NCBI GenBank assembly: GCA_016706565.1
Contig: JADJJI010000005.1
Coordinates: 336,001 to 400,000 of the forward strand
DNA length: 64,000 bases
Direction of reading: 5' to 3'
Source: Piscinibacter sp.
GTDB taxonomy: Bacteria > Pseudomonadota > Gammaproteobacteria > Burkholderiales > Burkholderiaceae_C
Of the stretch, positions 9,011 through 17,570 are shown piece after piece (within the stretch, counting starts at the first letter, position 1; every line of letters begins with the position of its first letter). A program made the translations under genes and the position numbers. The notes under the pieces are model-generated. The model saw only the letters and a list, made by a program, of their open reading frames with translations. It was not told where the DNA came from and did not search any database.

Positions 9011-11355
9011 GCACCACCGTGGAAGCAGCCCGCTACGGCAGCGGCAAGGCGGTGCGCCGCATCGAAGACCCGGCCCTGGTGCGCGGGGCCGGCCAGTTCA
9101 CCGACGACCTGAAGCGCGCCGGCCAGACGCACCTCGTCTTCCTGCGCTCGCCGCATGCGCACGCCCTCATCAAGGGCGTGGACAAGAGTGCCGCGCTGGC
9201 GCTGCCGGGCGTGCTTGCTGTCTACAGCGGCGCCGACCTGGTGGCGGCCGGCGTCAAGCCGATGGGCAATGCGGTGCCCTTCCCGCGGCCCGACGGCAAG
9301 CCGGGTGCGTCCGCGACGCGCTACCCCATCGCCTTCGACCGCGTGCGCTTCGTCGGCGAAGCGGTGGCCGCGGTGGTCGCCGAATCCCGCGAGGCGGCGA
9401 TGAACGGCGCCGAGGCGGTGATGGTCGACTTCGAGGACCTGCCCTCGGTCACCGACACGCTGCAGGCCATCCGCCCCGGCGCGCCGGTGCTGTGCGAGCA
9501 GGCGCCGGACAACATCGCCTCGGAAATGAAGCACGGCGACGCCGCGGCGGCCGACGCGGCGTTCAAGCGCGCCGCGCACGTGGTGTCGCTGGACATCGTC
9601 AACCAGCGCCTGGCGCCGGCCTCGATGGAGCCGCGCGTCGTGCTCGCCGAGCCCGACGCGGCCAGCGGGCGGCTCACCGTCACGCTGTCCAGCCAGATGC
9701 CCACGGCGGTGCGCGACGGCATCGCCGCCGCGCTGCCCGGCCTGGTCAAGGAGCAGGTGCGCGTGCGCGTCGGCGATGTCGGCGGCGGCTTCGGCATGAA
9801 GACCGGCCTGTACCCGGAAGACATCGTCGTTGCGCACGCGGCGCGCACGCTGGGCCGGCCGGTGAAGTGGTGCGCGCAGCGGCTGGAGGAATTCAGCGCC
9901 TCGTCGCATGGCCGTGACCTGATCACCAAGGCCGAGCTCGCGCTCGACGCCAACGGCAAGGTGCTCGCGCTGCGCACGCGCTCCTATGCCAACGTCGGCG
10001 GCTACGCGATGACGGTGGGCGTGGTCATCCAGCTGCTCATCGGGCCGTGGGTGTCGACCAGCATCTACGACATCCCGACGATCTCGCTGCACCTCACCGC
10101 GGTGATGACCAACACCACGCCCACCGGCGCCTACCGCGGTGCCGGGCGGCCGGAGGCGATCTACGTCATCGAGCGGCTGATGGACGCCGCCGCGCGCGAG
10201 ATGAAGATCGACGGCGCCGAGCTGCGCCGCCGCAACATGATCCGCCCCGCGCAGATGCCCTACAAGAATCCGATGGGGCAGACCTACGACGTCGGCCAGT
10301 TCGAGAAGATGCTCGACCAGGGCCTGGCGCTGGCCGACTGGAAGGGCTTCGAGGCGCGCCGCGTGGCGTCGAAGGCGCAGGGCCGCCTGCGCGGCCGCGG
10401 CATCGCCACCTTCCTCGAATGGACCGGCGGCAACGCGCTGTCGGAGGTGGTGACGGTGAACGTGCTGCCCGAAGGCATCGTCGAGCTGACGGTGGCCACC
10501 ATGCCGATGGGGCAGGGCATCAACACCAGCCTCGCGCAGCTGGCGGTCGACGTGTTCGGCGTGCCGCTCGAGCAGATCCGCGTCGTGCACGGCGACACCG
10601 ACCGTGCCAACGGCTTCGGCAGTGCCGGTTCGCGCTCGCTGTTCACCGGCGGCGCAGCGGTGCAGGTGGCCTCGGAGCGCACCATCGAGCAGGCGAAGAG
10701 CCTCGCCGGCGAGGCGCTCGAGGCCTCCTCGCGCGACATCGAATACCGTGCCGGCCGCTTCACCATCGCCGGCACCGATCGCGGCATCGGCCTGTTCGAA
10801 CTGGCCGCGAAGCAGCCCACGGCACGCATCACCGCCGACGGCGACGCCACCGCCGGCGCGCCGAGCTGGCCGAACGCCTGCCACGTCTGCGAGGTCGAGG
10901 TCGACCCGGACACCGGCGCCGTGGAGGTCGCCGCCTATGCGTCGGTGAACGACATCGGCCGTGTCGTCAGCCCGACCATCGTGCGCGGGCAGATCGAGGG
11001 CGGCGCGGTGCAGGGCATCGGCCAGGCGCTGTGCGAGGCCGTGGCCTACGACCGCGACAGCGGCCAGCTGCTCACCGCCAGCTTCATGGACTACGCGCTG
11101 CCGCACGCCGACGGCTTCCGCGGCTTCAAGACCGTGTTCGACACCTCGGTGCCCTGCACCACCAACCTGCTGGGCGTGAAGGGCGTGGGCGAGCTCGGCA
11201 CCATCGGCGCCACGCCGGCGGTGGTCAACGCGGTGGTCGATGCGCTGGCCGCTGCGGGCCTCGGGCGCGACGCCGAGAAGGTGCAGATGCCGCTGACCGC
11301 TTCGACGGTGTGGCGGGCGCTGCAGCGCGACTTCGATCGGCCGGACTGGGTTTGA
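9007..11355 (+). CDS. Xanthine dehydrogenase/CoxL-like molybdopterin-binding large subunit
   Basis: 782 residues, the usual length for the large subunit. The start [13 protein letters not shown] overlaps the small-subunit stop by four bases. The N-terminal a/b hammerhead ([20 protein letters not shown]) is followed by molybdenum cofactor domains. The active-site segment reads [11 protein letters not shown], the form II pattern and not the AYxCSFR of true CO dehydrogenase. The final conserved segment [19 protein letters not shown] includes the catalytic Glu. It should hydroxylate an aldehyde, N-heterocycle or similar compound; an aromatic substrate would fit the region but is inference. Confidence 0.92.
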   Translation: MSTTVEAARYGSGKAVRRIEDPALVRGAGQFTDDLKRAGQTHLVFLRSPHAHALIKGVDKSAALALPGVLAVYSGADLVAAGVKPMGNAVPFPRPDGKPGASATRYPIAFDRVRFVGEAVAAVVAESREAAMNGAEAVMVDFEDLPSVTDTLQAIRPGAPVLCEQAPDNIASEMKHGDAAAADAAFKRAAHVVSLDIVNQRLAPASMEPRVVLAEPDAASGRLTVTLSSQMPTAVRDGIAAALPGLVKEQVRVRVGDVGGGFGMKTGLYPEDIVVAHAARTLGRPVKWCAQRLEEFSASSHGRDLITKAELALDANGKVLALRTRSYANVGGYAMTVGVVIQLLIGPWVSTSIYDIPTISLHLTAVMTNTTPTGAYRGAGRPEAIYVIERLMDAAAREMKIDGAELRRRNMIRPAQMPYKNPMGQTYDVGQFEKMLDQGLALADWKGFEARRVASKAQGRLRGRGIATFLEWTGGNALSEVVTVNVLPEGIVELTVATMPMGQGINTSLAQLAVDVFGVPLEQIRVVHGDTDRANGFGSAGSRSLFTGGAAVQVASERTIEQAKSLAGEALEASSRDIEYRAGRFTIAGTDRGIGLFELAAKQPTARITADGDATAGAPSWPNACHVCEVEVDPDTGAVEVAAYASVNDIGRVVSPTIVRGQIEGGAVQGIGQALCEAVAYDRDSGQLLTASFMDYALPHADGFRGFKTVFDTSVPCTTNLLGVKGVGELGTIGATPAVVNAVVDALAAAGLGRDAEKVQMPLTASTVWRALQRDFDRPDWV

Positions 11356-11363
11356 GGCGGTGC

Positions 11364-11385
11364 GCGCGGCGCTTCAGCGCCGCGC
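11364..11385. terminator. Perfect inverted repeat between convergent coxL-like and ridA genes
   Basis: Ten-base arms GCGCGGCGCT and AGCGCCGCGC flank a two-base centre. It spans the ridA stop and lies nine bases after the coxL-like stop. There is no T-tract, so intrinsic termination is uncertain; it may act as a bidirectional RNA 3'-end hairpin. Confidence 0.45.
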
Positions 11386-11769
11386 CACCATGTCGATCTC
11401 GATCAGCGCGCCCTTGGCCAGTGCCGTGACACCCACACAGGTGCGTGCCGGCCGTTTGCCAACCGGGAACCAGCTCGCGTAGGCGGTGTTCATCGCCGCG
11501 TAGTCCTGCTCGAAGCGCGTCAGGTAGATGCGCACCTGCAGCACATTCGCCAGCGTGAGGCCGCAGCCCTGCAGCACCGCCTGCAGGTTCCTCATCACCT
11601 GGTGCGTCTGCGCCTCGATGCCGTCCGGGTAGGGCTCGTCGACCGAGGTGCCGGCGAACGGCATCTGCCCGGTCACGTACACCCAGCCGTCGGCTTCGAC
11701 CGCGTGGCTGAAGGGCGCCACCGGGTCGGGGGCGCCGGCGATCATGTGGAAGATGGGCGTCGTCGGCAT
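11374..11769 (-). CDS. RidA family protein (reactive enamine/imine deaminase type)
   Basis: 131 residues from the ATG at 11769, preferred because GGAG lies six bases upstream; an in-frame start 12 bases earlier is weaker. YjgF/RidA features include YVTGQMPF, VMRNLQAVL, VLQVRIYLT and the C-terminal ALAKGALIEIDMVARR. RidA proteins hydrolyse enamine/imine intermediates from PLP enzymes; some family members act in aromatic or nucleobase catabolism. The Cys and Glu near the C-terminus (TCVGV, LIEIDMVA) match the general fold. It is the last gene of a long minus-strand run behind an ABC transporter. Confidence 0.9.
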   Translation of the reverse strand: MPTTPIFHMIAGAPDPVAPFSHAVEADGWVYVTGQMPFAGTSVDEPYPDGIEAQTHQVMRNLQAVLQGCGLTLANVLQVRIYLTRFEQDYAAMNTAYASWFPVGKRPARTCVGVTALAKGALIEIDMVARR

Positions 11770-11798
11770 GTCAATCTCCACGGGCTGAAGCCCATTGC

Positions 11799-13778
11799 TT
11801 ATCGCCAGATCACAGTGGGTGCAAAGCGGCCGCTGGTGTCCGAAGTGAGCAAGAGCACACGGTCGGAGAAGACCAGCGCTGGAGGTACGCCAACAGGGAT
11901 GCTGGTGCCCGGAATGCGAAAGCGCGTCACCTCGGGCAGCGCTGAGCTCGGCAACAAGGTTGGCAGATTCAGAACGCTGTACTCCACCAGTTGTACCGAG
12001 AATCTCTCGTCCGGCAGCGCCAGTCCAAAGCCCGACACCGCAGCGAACAAGTCACCGTTGGCCGCAGTGAACCCTGTCGGCCAGGAGGCTGATGCCTCGG
12101 GGCTGAAAGGCCCGACGACAGCGCTGCGCAGTCCATCTTCATCCGCGGTGACGCTCGCGAGATTGCCAGCCGAGTCGAGGGCCACCGCATGCGCGACGCG
12201 GACCGCGCCTGACACCGTGGGGCCACGCCACACCAGCCACCGCAGGCCATCGTCGGCCAGAGGCTTCAGCCCCTCGACGACATCCAGCGAGAGTACGGCG
12301 ATCGAGCGGTGGTATTCGACCTGCCCGGCGGCCGTGATGCTCGCGTAGTGCACTCTGTTGTTGCTGGCCGCCGTCGTCTCGGTCCAGGTGGCCAGGACAC
12401 CGCTGGTGTGCGCCGCGAGCCGCACCCCCGGGATGAACTGGGGCGATCCGACCGGGATGACGATCTCGGGTCGATCCGTGGAACCGTCCGCGCCAATGAT
12501 CCGCAGGACCAATTGATAGGCCGTGGTCCCCGCCGACGGCACCGACACGGTGCGCTGAGATGCGATCCAGAAATGGTCTGCGCCCGGGTTCCCGTCCATG
12601 GCGAGCGGGTACTCGATCAAGGTCTCCGGATCGGTGCTGCCCAGAGTGAAGCTCGCCAGTGCGCCGGTGCCGAGCGTCGCTCCCGAGTCGGACAAGGCGT
12701 ACATCTGGTAGTTCGGCCACGAGCCCGTCAGCCAGCGAATGCCCGCGGACAGGCGCATCAGGCCCTGGTACTGTCCAGCGGGAGGAGCCTCGATCGACTG
12801 CACCTTGCCCCGACTGTCGACCCGGTGAAGGCTGGATGCGGTCGCGATCAATGCACCGTCGGGCAGGGCGAGCGCACTCATGGCGCCGGGGACCCACACA
12901 GACGACGAGCCCGGCACGACCGAGCTCTGAAGCTGCGCAGGCTGCGTCACGAACCCCCAGCCTTCCGTGATGCCATCCCAGCCGAGCAGCAGACTCTCCT
13001 CGTCGAAACTGCGGGAAGGGTCGGAGCTTGCAATGACCTGCCGGACCACGCCGATGCCCGAGGCATACCAGGTCGATACGCCCGAACTGGTGACCTGCGG
13101 TGCGCTCCGCGTGCTCGGATTGATGCGAATGGTCACCACCGTGTCCACGCGAAGTGCCGTGAGGGCCTGGGTGCGATTCGGAAGCGTCACCGGCTCATTG
13201 CCGATGATTCGGCGATAGCTCGCGACGTCGACCGTGTCGAACTTGCCATCACCATCGATATCGATCGGCTGGTTGTCGAAGCGCTGTTCGATCAGGTTGT
13301 ATTGATCCCCCTGTCTGACCGGTGAGCGCAGTTCCGGCCCGGCGATGATCACGGGTGTCCAGTTGGGCACCAGCTCGAGCGAAACCGAAAAGTTGACGGT
13401 GCCGCTGCCCGCTTCCACGGACAGCTCAGACGTGGCTTGCGGATCGCTGCTGTCGGTCTCCGTCACGCCGCCATTGGCGGCGGCAGTCTGCGAGACGACG
13501 GTCTCGACGAACTGGCCTTGTGTTCGATCATCGGTTCGATAGACCCATCGCGCTCCTGCGCGCAGAGGCCGTAGTGTCGCGGCCGTCGGGTACAGCGTGG
13601 CGCCCACCGCGGGTGCAGCCGGGATGAGGCTGCCTGAGGCGTTGGGAGAGCTCGGCGTGGTCGACGCGCCACCGCCTCCGCCGCAACCCGCTGCCACGGC
13701 GGCGAAAGCTGCGATGCCAAGTGCTGCAATTCGTCCGGGCAGGGATGCAGGGTCCAACTTGCTGGCACGCAGTTCCAT
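11799..13778 (-). CDS. Large predicted lipoprotein of unknown function
   Basis: 659 residues. The N-terminus is a lipoprotein signal: basic start, hydrophobic stretch, lipobox AAGC followed by a run of glycines and a low-complexity Ser/Pro linker, as often seen in Burkholderiales. GGAAGAGA lies about eight bases before the ATG. After a WVYRTDD segment comes a calcium-loop-like stretch (DIDGDGKFDTVD). The rest is beta-rich with repeated short strands, consistent with a propeller-like surface or periplasmic protein. No enzymatic motif is recognised. It lies 30 bases downstream of the ABM gene and may be co-transcribed with the transporter. Confidence 0.75.
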   Translation of the reverse strand: MELRASKLDPASLPGRIAALGIAAFAAVAAGCGGGGGASTTPSSPNASGSLIPAAPAVGATLYPTAATLRPLRAGARWVYRTDDRTQGQFVETVVSQTAAANGGVTETDSSDPQATSELSVEAGSGTVNFSVSLELVPNWTPVIIAGPELRSPVRQGDQYNLIEQRFDNQPIDIDGDGKFDTVDVASYRRIIGNEPVTLPNRTQALTALRVDTVVTIRINPSTRSAPQVTSSGVSTWYASGIGVVRQVIASSDPSRSFDEESLLLGWDGITEGWGFVTQPAQLQSSVVPGSSSVWVPGAMSALALPDGALIATASSLHRVDSRGKVQSIEAPPAGQYQGLMRLSAGIRWLTGSWPNYQMYALSDSGATLGTGALASFTLGSTDPETLIEYPLAMDGNPGADHFWIASQRTVSVPSAGTTAYQLVLRIIGADGSTDRPEIVIPVGSPQFIPGVRLAAHTSGVLATWTETTAASNNRVHYASITAAGQVEYHRSIAVLSLDVVEGLKPLADDGLRWLVWRGPTVSGAVRVAHAVALDSAGNLASVTADEDGLRSAVVGPFSPEASASWPTGFTAANGDLFAAVSGFGLALPDERFSVQLVEYSVLNLPTLLPSSALPEVTRFRIPGTSIPVGVPPALVFSDRVLLLTSDTSGRFAPTVIWR

Positions 13779-13808
13779 TGCGGTGATCTCTTCCGGTTGA
13801 CTGGCGAC

Positions 13809-14111
13809 TCAGTCCGACTTGTCGACGAGCACGAAATGTTCCACCACCGGCGGCTGTGCGAAGAAAGGGCCGACGATGGCGCGCCACTGCGGGAACAGCG
13901 GGCCGCCGCGGAAGTCCACCGTGTGGTTCTCCAGCGTGTCCCAGAAGATCTGCAGGATGTAGCGCTCGGGCGATTCGATGCCCTTGTTGACCTTGTAGCC
14001 GCGGAAGCCCTTGGCCTGGCTGATCACGCTGGTGACGCCGTGCACGATGGCGGCGTCGAATTCGGCCTGCTTGCCGGGCGGGATGCGGATGTCGGCGAGT
14101 TCGAGGATCAT
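13809..14111 (-). CDS. Antibiotic biosynthesis monooxygenase (ABM) domain protein
   Basis: 100 residues forming a single dimeric alpha/beta-barrel (ABM) domain, with AEFDAAIVHGV, GFRGYKVNKGI, ERYILQIFWDTLENH and a C-terminal VVEHFVLVD. AAGGAAAG provides a good ribosome binding site. Members range from quinol monooxygenases to haem-degrading and decarboxylating enzymes, so activity cannot be assigned. It starts 25 bases after the LivF-type gene, tying it to the transporter operon and perhaps to the imported compound. Confidence 0.83.
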   Translation of the reverse strand: MILELADIRIPPGKQAEFDAAIVHGVTSVISQAKGFRGYKVNKGIESPERYILQIFWDTLENHTVDFRGGPLFPQWRAIVGPFFAQPPVVEHFVLVDKSD

Positions 14112-14136
14112 GTTCTTTCCTTCGTGAAGTGGCGCG

Positions 14137-14838
14137 TTACACGCCGAGGGTTTGCGACAGCGCCTCAGTGTCGGCGGCGAGCGTGTCGCTCGCGCCGGCC
14201 AGCACGATGCGGCCCTTTTCCATCACCGCCGCGCGGTCGGTGTGGGCGAGGACCTTGCGGTAGTCGCGGTCGACGATCAGCGTGCTGATGCCGGTGGCGC
14301 GGATCTGCCCGATGACGCGCCAGATCTCCGTCACGATCAGCGGCGCCAGGCCTTCGGTGGCCTCGTCGAGGATCAGCAGCGTAGGGTTGGTCATCAGCGC
14401 GCGGCCGATGGAAAGCATCTGCTGCTCGCCGCCGGAGAGCTGCTGCCCGCCGTGCCCCAGCCGCTCGGCCAGTCGCGGGAAGGTGGCGAGTACGCGCTCC
14501 TCGGTCCACTCGCGCTTGCCGTCGACGCCCGCGCGCGCGCTCATCAGCAGGTTCTCGCGCACCGAAAGATTCGGGAAGATGCCGCGGCCTTCGGGCACGT
14601 AGCCGATGCCCAGCCGCGCCATGCGCTCGGGCGCCCAGCCGGTGACCTCGCGGTTCTCCCAGCGCACGCTGCCCGAGGCGGGCCGCACATAACCCATCAG
14701 CGTGCGGATCAGCGTGGTCTTGCCCATGCCGTTGCGGCCGAGCAGTCCCAGCGCCGTGCCCGCAGGCAGCTCGAGGCCGGCGCCGCGCAGGATGTGCGCC
14801 TGGCCGTAGTAGGTGTTGAGGTCGTGGATCGAGAGCAT
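14137..14838 (-). CDS. LivF-type ABC transporter ATP-binding protein (system 1)
   Basis: 233 residues from the ATG at 14838, chosen because GGGAGG lies five to six bases upstream. Walker A is GRNGMGKTT, the signature motif LSGGEQQML, Walker B LLILDEATEGLAP. The length and tail are typical of LivF. It is the second ATPase of an importer encoded with the four genes upstream (substrate-binding protein, LivH, LivM, LivG). The ribosome binding site lies inside the 3' arm of an 8-bp perfect hairpin in the transcript, which could modulate translation. Confidence 0.92.
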   Translation of the reverse strand: MLSIHDLNTYYGQAHILRGAGLELPAGTALGLLGRNGMGKTTLIRTLMGYVRPASGSVRWENREVTGWAPERMARLGIGYVPEGRGIFPNLSVRENLLMSARAGVDGKREWTEERVLATFPRLAERLGHGGQQLSGGEQQMLSIGRALMTNPTLLILDEATEGLAPLIVTEIWRVIGQIRATGISTLIVDRDYRKVLAHTDRAAVMEKGRIVLAGASDTLAADTEALSQTLGV

Positions 14839-14840
14839 CA

Positions 14841-14906
14841 GGCCTCCCGCCGGGGAGGCCTGCGCCCCCCAGGGGGGCAGCGAACGCCAGTGAGCGTGGG
14901 GGCTCA
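14841..14906. repeat. GC-rich double-palindrome element between livG- and livF-type genes
   Basis: Two adjacent perfect inverted repeats: GGCCTCCCGCCGGGGAGGCC (14841-14860, 8-base arms, 4-base loop) and GCCCCCCAGGGGGGC (14864-14878). A tail of about 26 bases containing GAGCGTGGGGGC follows. This looks like a REP-like intergenic element of the kind seen in Burkholderiales genomes. A related but different hairpin lies between livM and livG of system 3 (47182-47203). Confidence 0.55.
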
Positions 14907-14908
14907 TA

Positions 14909-15679
14909 TCAATGCCCCTCGCCGAGATACGCCGTCTGCACGTCCCGGTTGGCGCGAATCGCCGCCGGTGCGTCGCTGGCGATCACCTCGCCGTTGACCA
15001 TCACGGTGATGCGGTCGGCGATGCGGAACACGGCGTCCATGTCGTGCTCGACCAGCAGCACGGCATGGCTCTGCTTGAGCGCGCCCAGCAATGCGAGCAT
15101 GCGTTCGGTCTCTTCGGCGCCCATGCCGGCCAGCGGCTCGTCGAGCAGCAGCACGCGCGGCTTCGTGGCCAGGCACATGGCGATCTCCAGCTGCCGCTTG
15201 CCGCCGTGGCTGAGCGTGCCGGCGCTGCGCTGCGCGTCGTCGGACAGGCCGGCGCGCTCCAGCGCCTCGCGCGCGGTCGCAAGGCTGGCTTCGCAGTGCT
15301 GCGCTGACTCCCACACCGCCCAGGCACGCGGCAGCGCGGCCTGCGCGCACAGGCGGCAGTTCTCCAGCACGCTGAACTCCGGGAAGATCGTCGTGCGCTG
15401 GTAGCTGCGGCCCAGGCCGGCGCGCGCGCGCTGCGGCTGCGGCCAGTCGGTGATGTCGTGGCCGTCGAAATGGATGCTGCCGCTCGTGGCCGGCATCTCG
15501 CCCGATAGCATGTTGATCAGTGTGGATTTGCCCGCGCCGTTGGTGCCGATCACCGCATGCACTTCGCCGACGTGGAAGCCGAGCGTCACGCCGTTCACCG
15601 CCGTCAGGCCGCCGAAGCGTCGCGTCAGCAGGTTGGAGCGCAGCAGCGGCTCGGTGGCGTCGGTCTTCGGATCACGCAT
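14909..15679 (-). CDS. LivG-type ABC transporter ATP-binding protein (system 1)
   Basis: 256 residues. Walker A is GTNGAGKST, the signature region LSHGGKRQLEIAM, Walker B VLLLDEPLAGM, and the switch His is in LLVEHDMD. The C-terminal AYLGEGH is the usual LivG ending. The ATG at 15679 lies inside the end of the LivM-type gene (8-base overlap), indicating coupled translation. It powers import together with the LivF-type protein. Confidence 0.93.
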   Translation of the reverse strand: MRDPKTDATEPLLRSNLLTRRFGGLTAVNGVTLGFHVGEVHAVIGTNGAGKSTLINMLSGEMPATSGSIHFDGHDITDWPQPQRARAGLGRSYQRTTIFPEFSVLENCRLCAQAALPRAWAVWESAQHCEASLATAREALERAGLSDDAQRSAGTLSHGGKRQLEIAMCLATKPRVLLLDEPLAGMGAEETERMLALLGALKQSHAVLLVEHDMDAVFRIADRITVMVNGEVIASDAPAAIRANRDVQTAYLGEGH

Positions 15680-16634
15680 GTGCGCCTCCGGACAGACGCG
15701 CCTTCAGGCCGATCAGCCCCTTGGGCAGCAGCGCGACGAAGGCGATGATGGTCAGGCCCAGCGTCAGCTGCCAGTGGGCGGCCAGCGGGCCGAGCAGCGC
15801 CTCGCTCTGGTAGAGCTCCTTGAGCAGCGTGAAGGCCACCGCGCCGATCACCGCGCCGCGCAGGCTGCCGATGCCGCCGAGGATGATCATCAGCAGCACC
15901 GCGCCCGATTCGTGCCAGGAGAGCAGTTCGGGGTTCACCGCGCCGTCCTTCACCGCGAGCAGGAAGCCGGCCAGCCCCGCCAGTGCGCCGGCGATCACGA
16001 AGGCGGCGAGTTTGTAGCCGTAGGTGGCGAAGCCGGCGGCGCGCATGCGCTGCTCATTGACACGGATGCCGGCCAGCGCATGGCCGAAGCGCGATCGGTT
16101 GATCAGCGCCAGCAGGGCATAGGTGCCGACCAGCGCGGCGAGCACGGTGTAGTAGAGGTCGGCCTTGCGGTCCAGGTCGAGCAGCACCGTCTTGCCGAAC
16201 TGGATCACCGGCTTGCTGTAGAGAAAGATGCCGTCGCTGCCGCCGCCGAGCTTGGTGTCGTGGAAGACGAAGTAGGCCATCTGCGCGAAGGCCAGCGTCA
16301 CCATGATGAAGTACACGCCCTTGGTGCGCAGGCTCAGCGCGCCGACGAAGGCGGCGTAGAGCGCCGCGGCGCCCATCGCCGCGGGCAGCAGCCACAGCGC
16401 CGAGGCGGCGCCGCTGTCGCCGGTGGCCATCACCGCGACGTAGGCGCCGATGCCCAGGAACGCCGCGTGCCCCAGGCTCACCAGCCCGGCGGCACCCACC
16501 AGCAGTTCGAGGCTCAACGCGAAGACGGCGTAGATGGCGATCTTCACCACCAGGTCTTGCGTGTAGGGCGTCAGCACGGCGGGCAGCGCTGCGAGCAGCA
16601 GCGCAGCGATGACGGGCACGACCCACGGCCGCAT
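15672..16634 (-). CDS. LivM-type ABC transporter permease (system 1)
   Basis: 320 residues beginning MRPWVVPVIAALLLAALP, with many hydrophobic segments. The conserved block SLGHAAFLGIGAYVAVM (about 55-72) and the EAA-like cytoplasmic loop GHALAGIRVNEQRMRAAG are family markers. The start codon overlaps the LivH stop by one base (TGATG). It forms the inner-membrane channel with LivH. Confidence 0.92.
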   Translation of the reverse strand: MRPWVVPVIAALLLAALPAVLTPYTQDLVVKIAIYAVFALSLELLVGAAGLVSLGHAAFLGIGAYVAVMATGDSGAASALWLLPAAMGAAALYAAFVGALSLRTKGVYFIMVTLAFAQMAYFVFHDTKLGGGSDGIFLYSKPVIQFGKTVLLDLDRKADLYYTVLAALVGTYALLALINRSRFGHALAGIRVNEQRMRAAGFATYGYKLAAFVIAGALAGLAGFLLAVKDGAVNPELLSWHESGAVLLMIILGGIGSLRGAVIGAVAFTLLKELYQSEALLGPLAAHWQLTLGLTIIAFVALLPKGLIGLKARLSGGAHA

Positions 16635-17506
16635 CAGAAGCTCCGCTTCATCAGGCCCTCGGGGCGCCAGACGAGGATGACGGCCATCAGCAGGTACACG
16701 CCGATGCCGCTGTACTCGGCGAAGAACACCTTGCCGAAGGTGTCGACGAAGCCGACCAGCAGCGAGGCCACCAGCGCGCCGGTGATCGAGCCGATGCCGC
16801 CGATCACCACCACCACGAAGCAGATGATCAGCACGCTGCCGCCCATGCCCGGGTACACCGACGACAGCGGCGCGGCGATCATGCCGGCCAGCGCCGCCAG
16901 CGCCACGCCGCCGGCGAAGACGATGCGGTACAGGCGCTGGATGTCGATGCCCAGGCCGCGCACCATGTCGCGGTTGCTCGCACCGGCGCGGATCATCATG
17001 CCCAGCCGCGTGCGATTGACCACCCAGTAGAGCGCCAGCGCCAGCACCACGCAGGCCACCGAGGCGAACACGCGGTACCAGGGGTAGCTCATCAGCTCGC
17101 CGAGCTTGAAGCCGCCGGAAAGCCAGCTCGGCGCCTGCACGCCGTGCACGTCGTTGCCCACCAGCATCGAGCGCAGCTCCTCGAAGACGAGGATCAGCGC
17201 ATAGGTCATCAGCACCTGCTGCAGGTGCTCGCGCTGGTAGAGGAAGCTGAAGAAGGCCCACTCCAGCAGGTAGCCGAACACCGCCGCGAGCAGCACGCCC
17301 ACCATCAGCTTGGTCAGGTACCAGTCGCCGAAGTAGGGCGCCAGCACGAAGGCCATGTAGGCGCCGATCATGTAGAAGCTGCCGTGCGCCAGGTTGATGA
17401 CGCCCATGATCCCGAAGATCAGCGTCAGGCCGCTGGCCACGAGGAACAGCAGCAGGCCGTACTGCACGGCGTTCAGGCACTGGACGAGGAAGGTGGCGAA
17501 GTCCAC
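16634..17506 (-). CDS. LivH-type ABC transporter permease (system 1)
   Basis: 290 residues, all hydrophobic segments with short loops. The N-terminal pattern GLLLFLVASGLTLIFGIMG followed by INLAHGSFYMIGAY is diagnostic of LivH. The loop RAGASNRDMVRGLGID corresponds to the ATPase-contact region. It lies 64 bases after the substrate-binding protein gene, from which it is separated by a terminator-like hairpin. Confidence 0.92.
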   Translation of the reverse strand: MDFATFLVQCLNAVQYGLLLFLVASGLTLIFGIMGVINLAHGSFYMIGAYMAFVLAPYFGDWYLTKLMVGVLLAAVFGYLLEWAFFSFLYQREHLQQVLMTYALILVFEELRSMLVGNDVHGVQAPSWLSGGFKLGELMSYPWYRVFASVACVVLALALYWVVNRTRLGMMIRAGASNRDMVRGLGIDIQRLYRIVFAGGVALAALAGMIAAPLSSVYPGMGGSVLIICFVVVVIGGIGSITGALVASLLVGFVDTFGKVFFAEYSGIGVYLLMAVILVWRPEGLMKRSF

Positions 17507-17521
17507 GGAGCAAGGCGCATG

Positions 17522-17545
17522 AAAAAGGGCGGCTCGGTGCCGCCC
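17522..17545 (-). terminator. Intrinsic terminator/attenuator between substrate-binding protein and livH-type genes
   Basis: Seven-base perfect stem (GGGCGGC and GCCGCCC) with a five-base loop at 17527-17545, followed on the minus strand by five T residues. It lies after the SBP stop (17571) and before the permease start (17506). It should let most transcripts end after the binding protein, giving more SBP than membrane subunits. Confidence 0.7.
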
Positions 17546-17570
17546 TCGGGATCGGGACGCGAGCCTGACT

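Noticed and set aside
8528-11355. Aerobic CO dehydrogenase
   Set aside because: The large subunit has GAYRGAGR in place of the AYxCSFR active-site loop, and a CoxM gene is absent.
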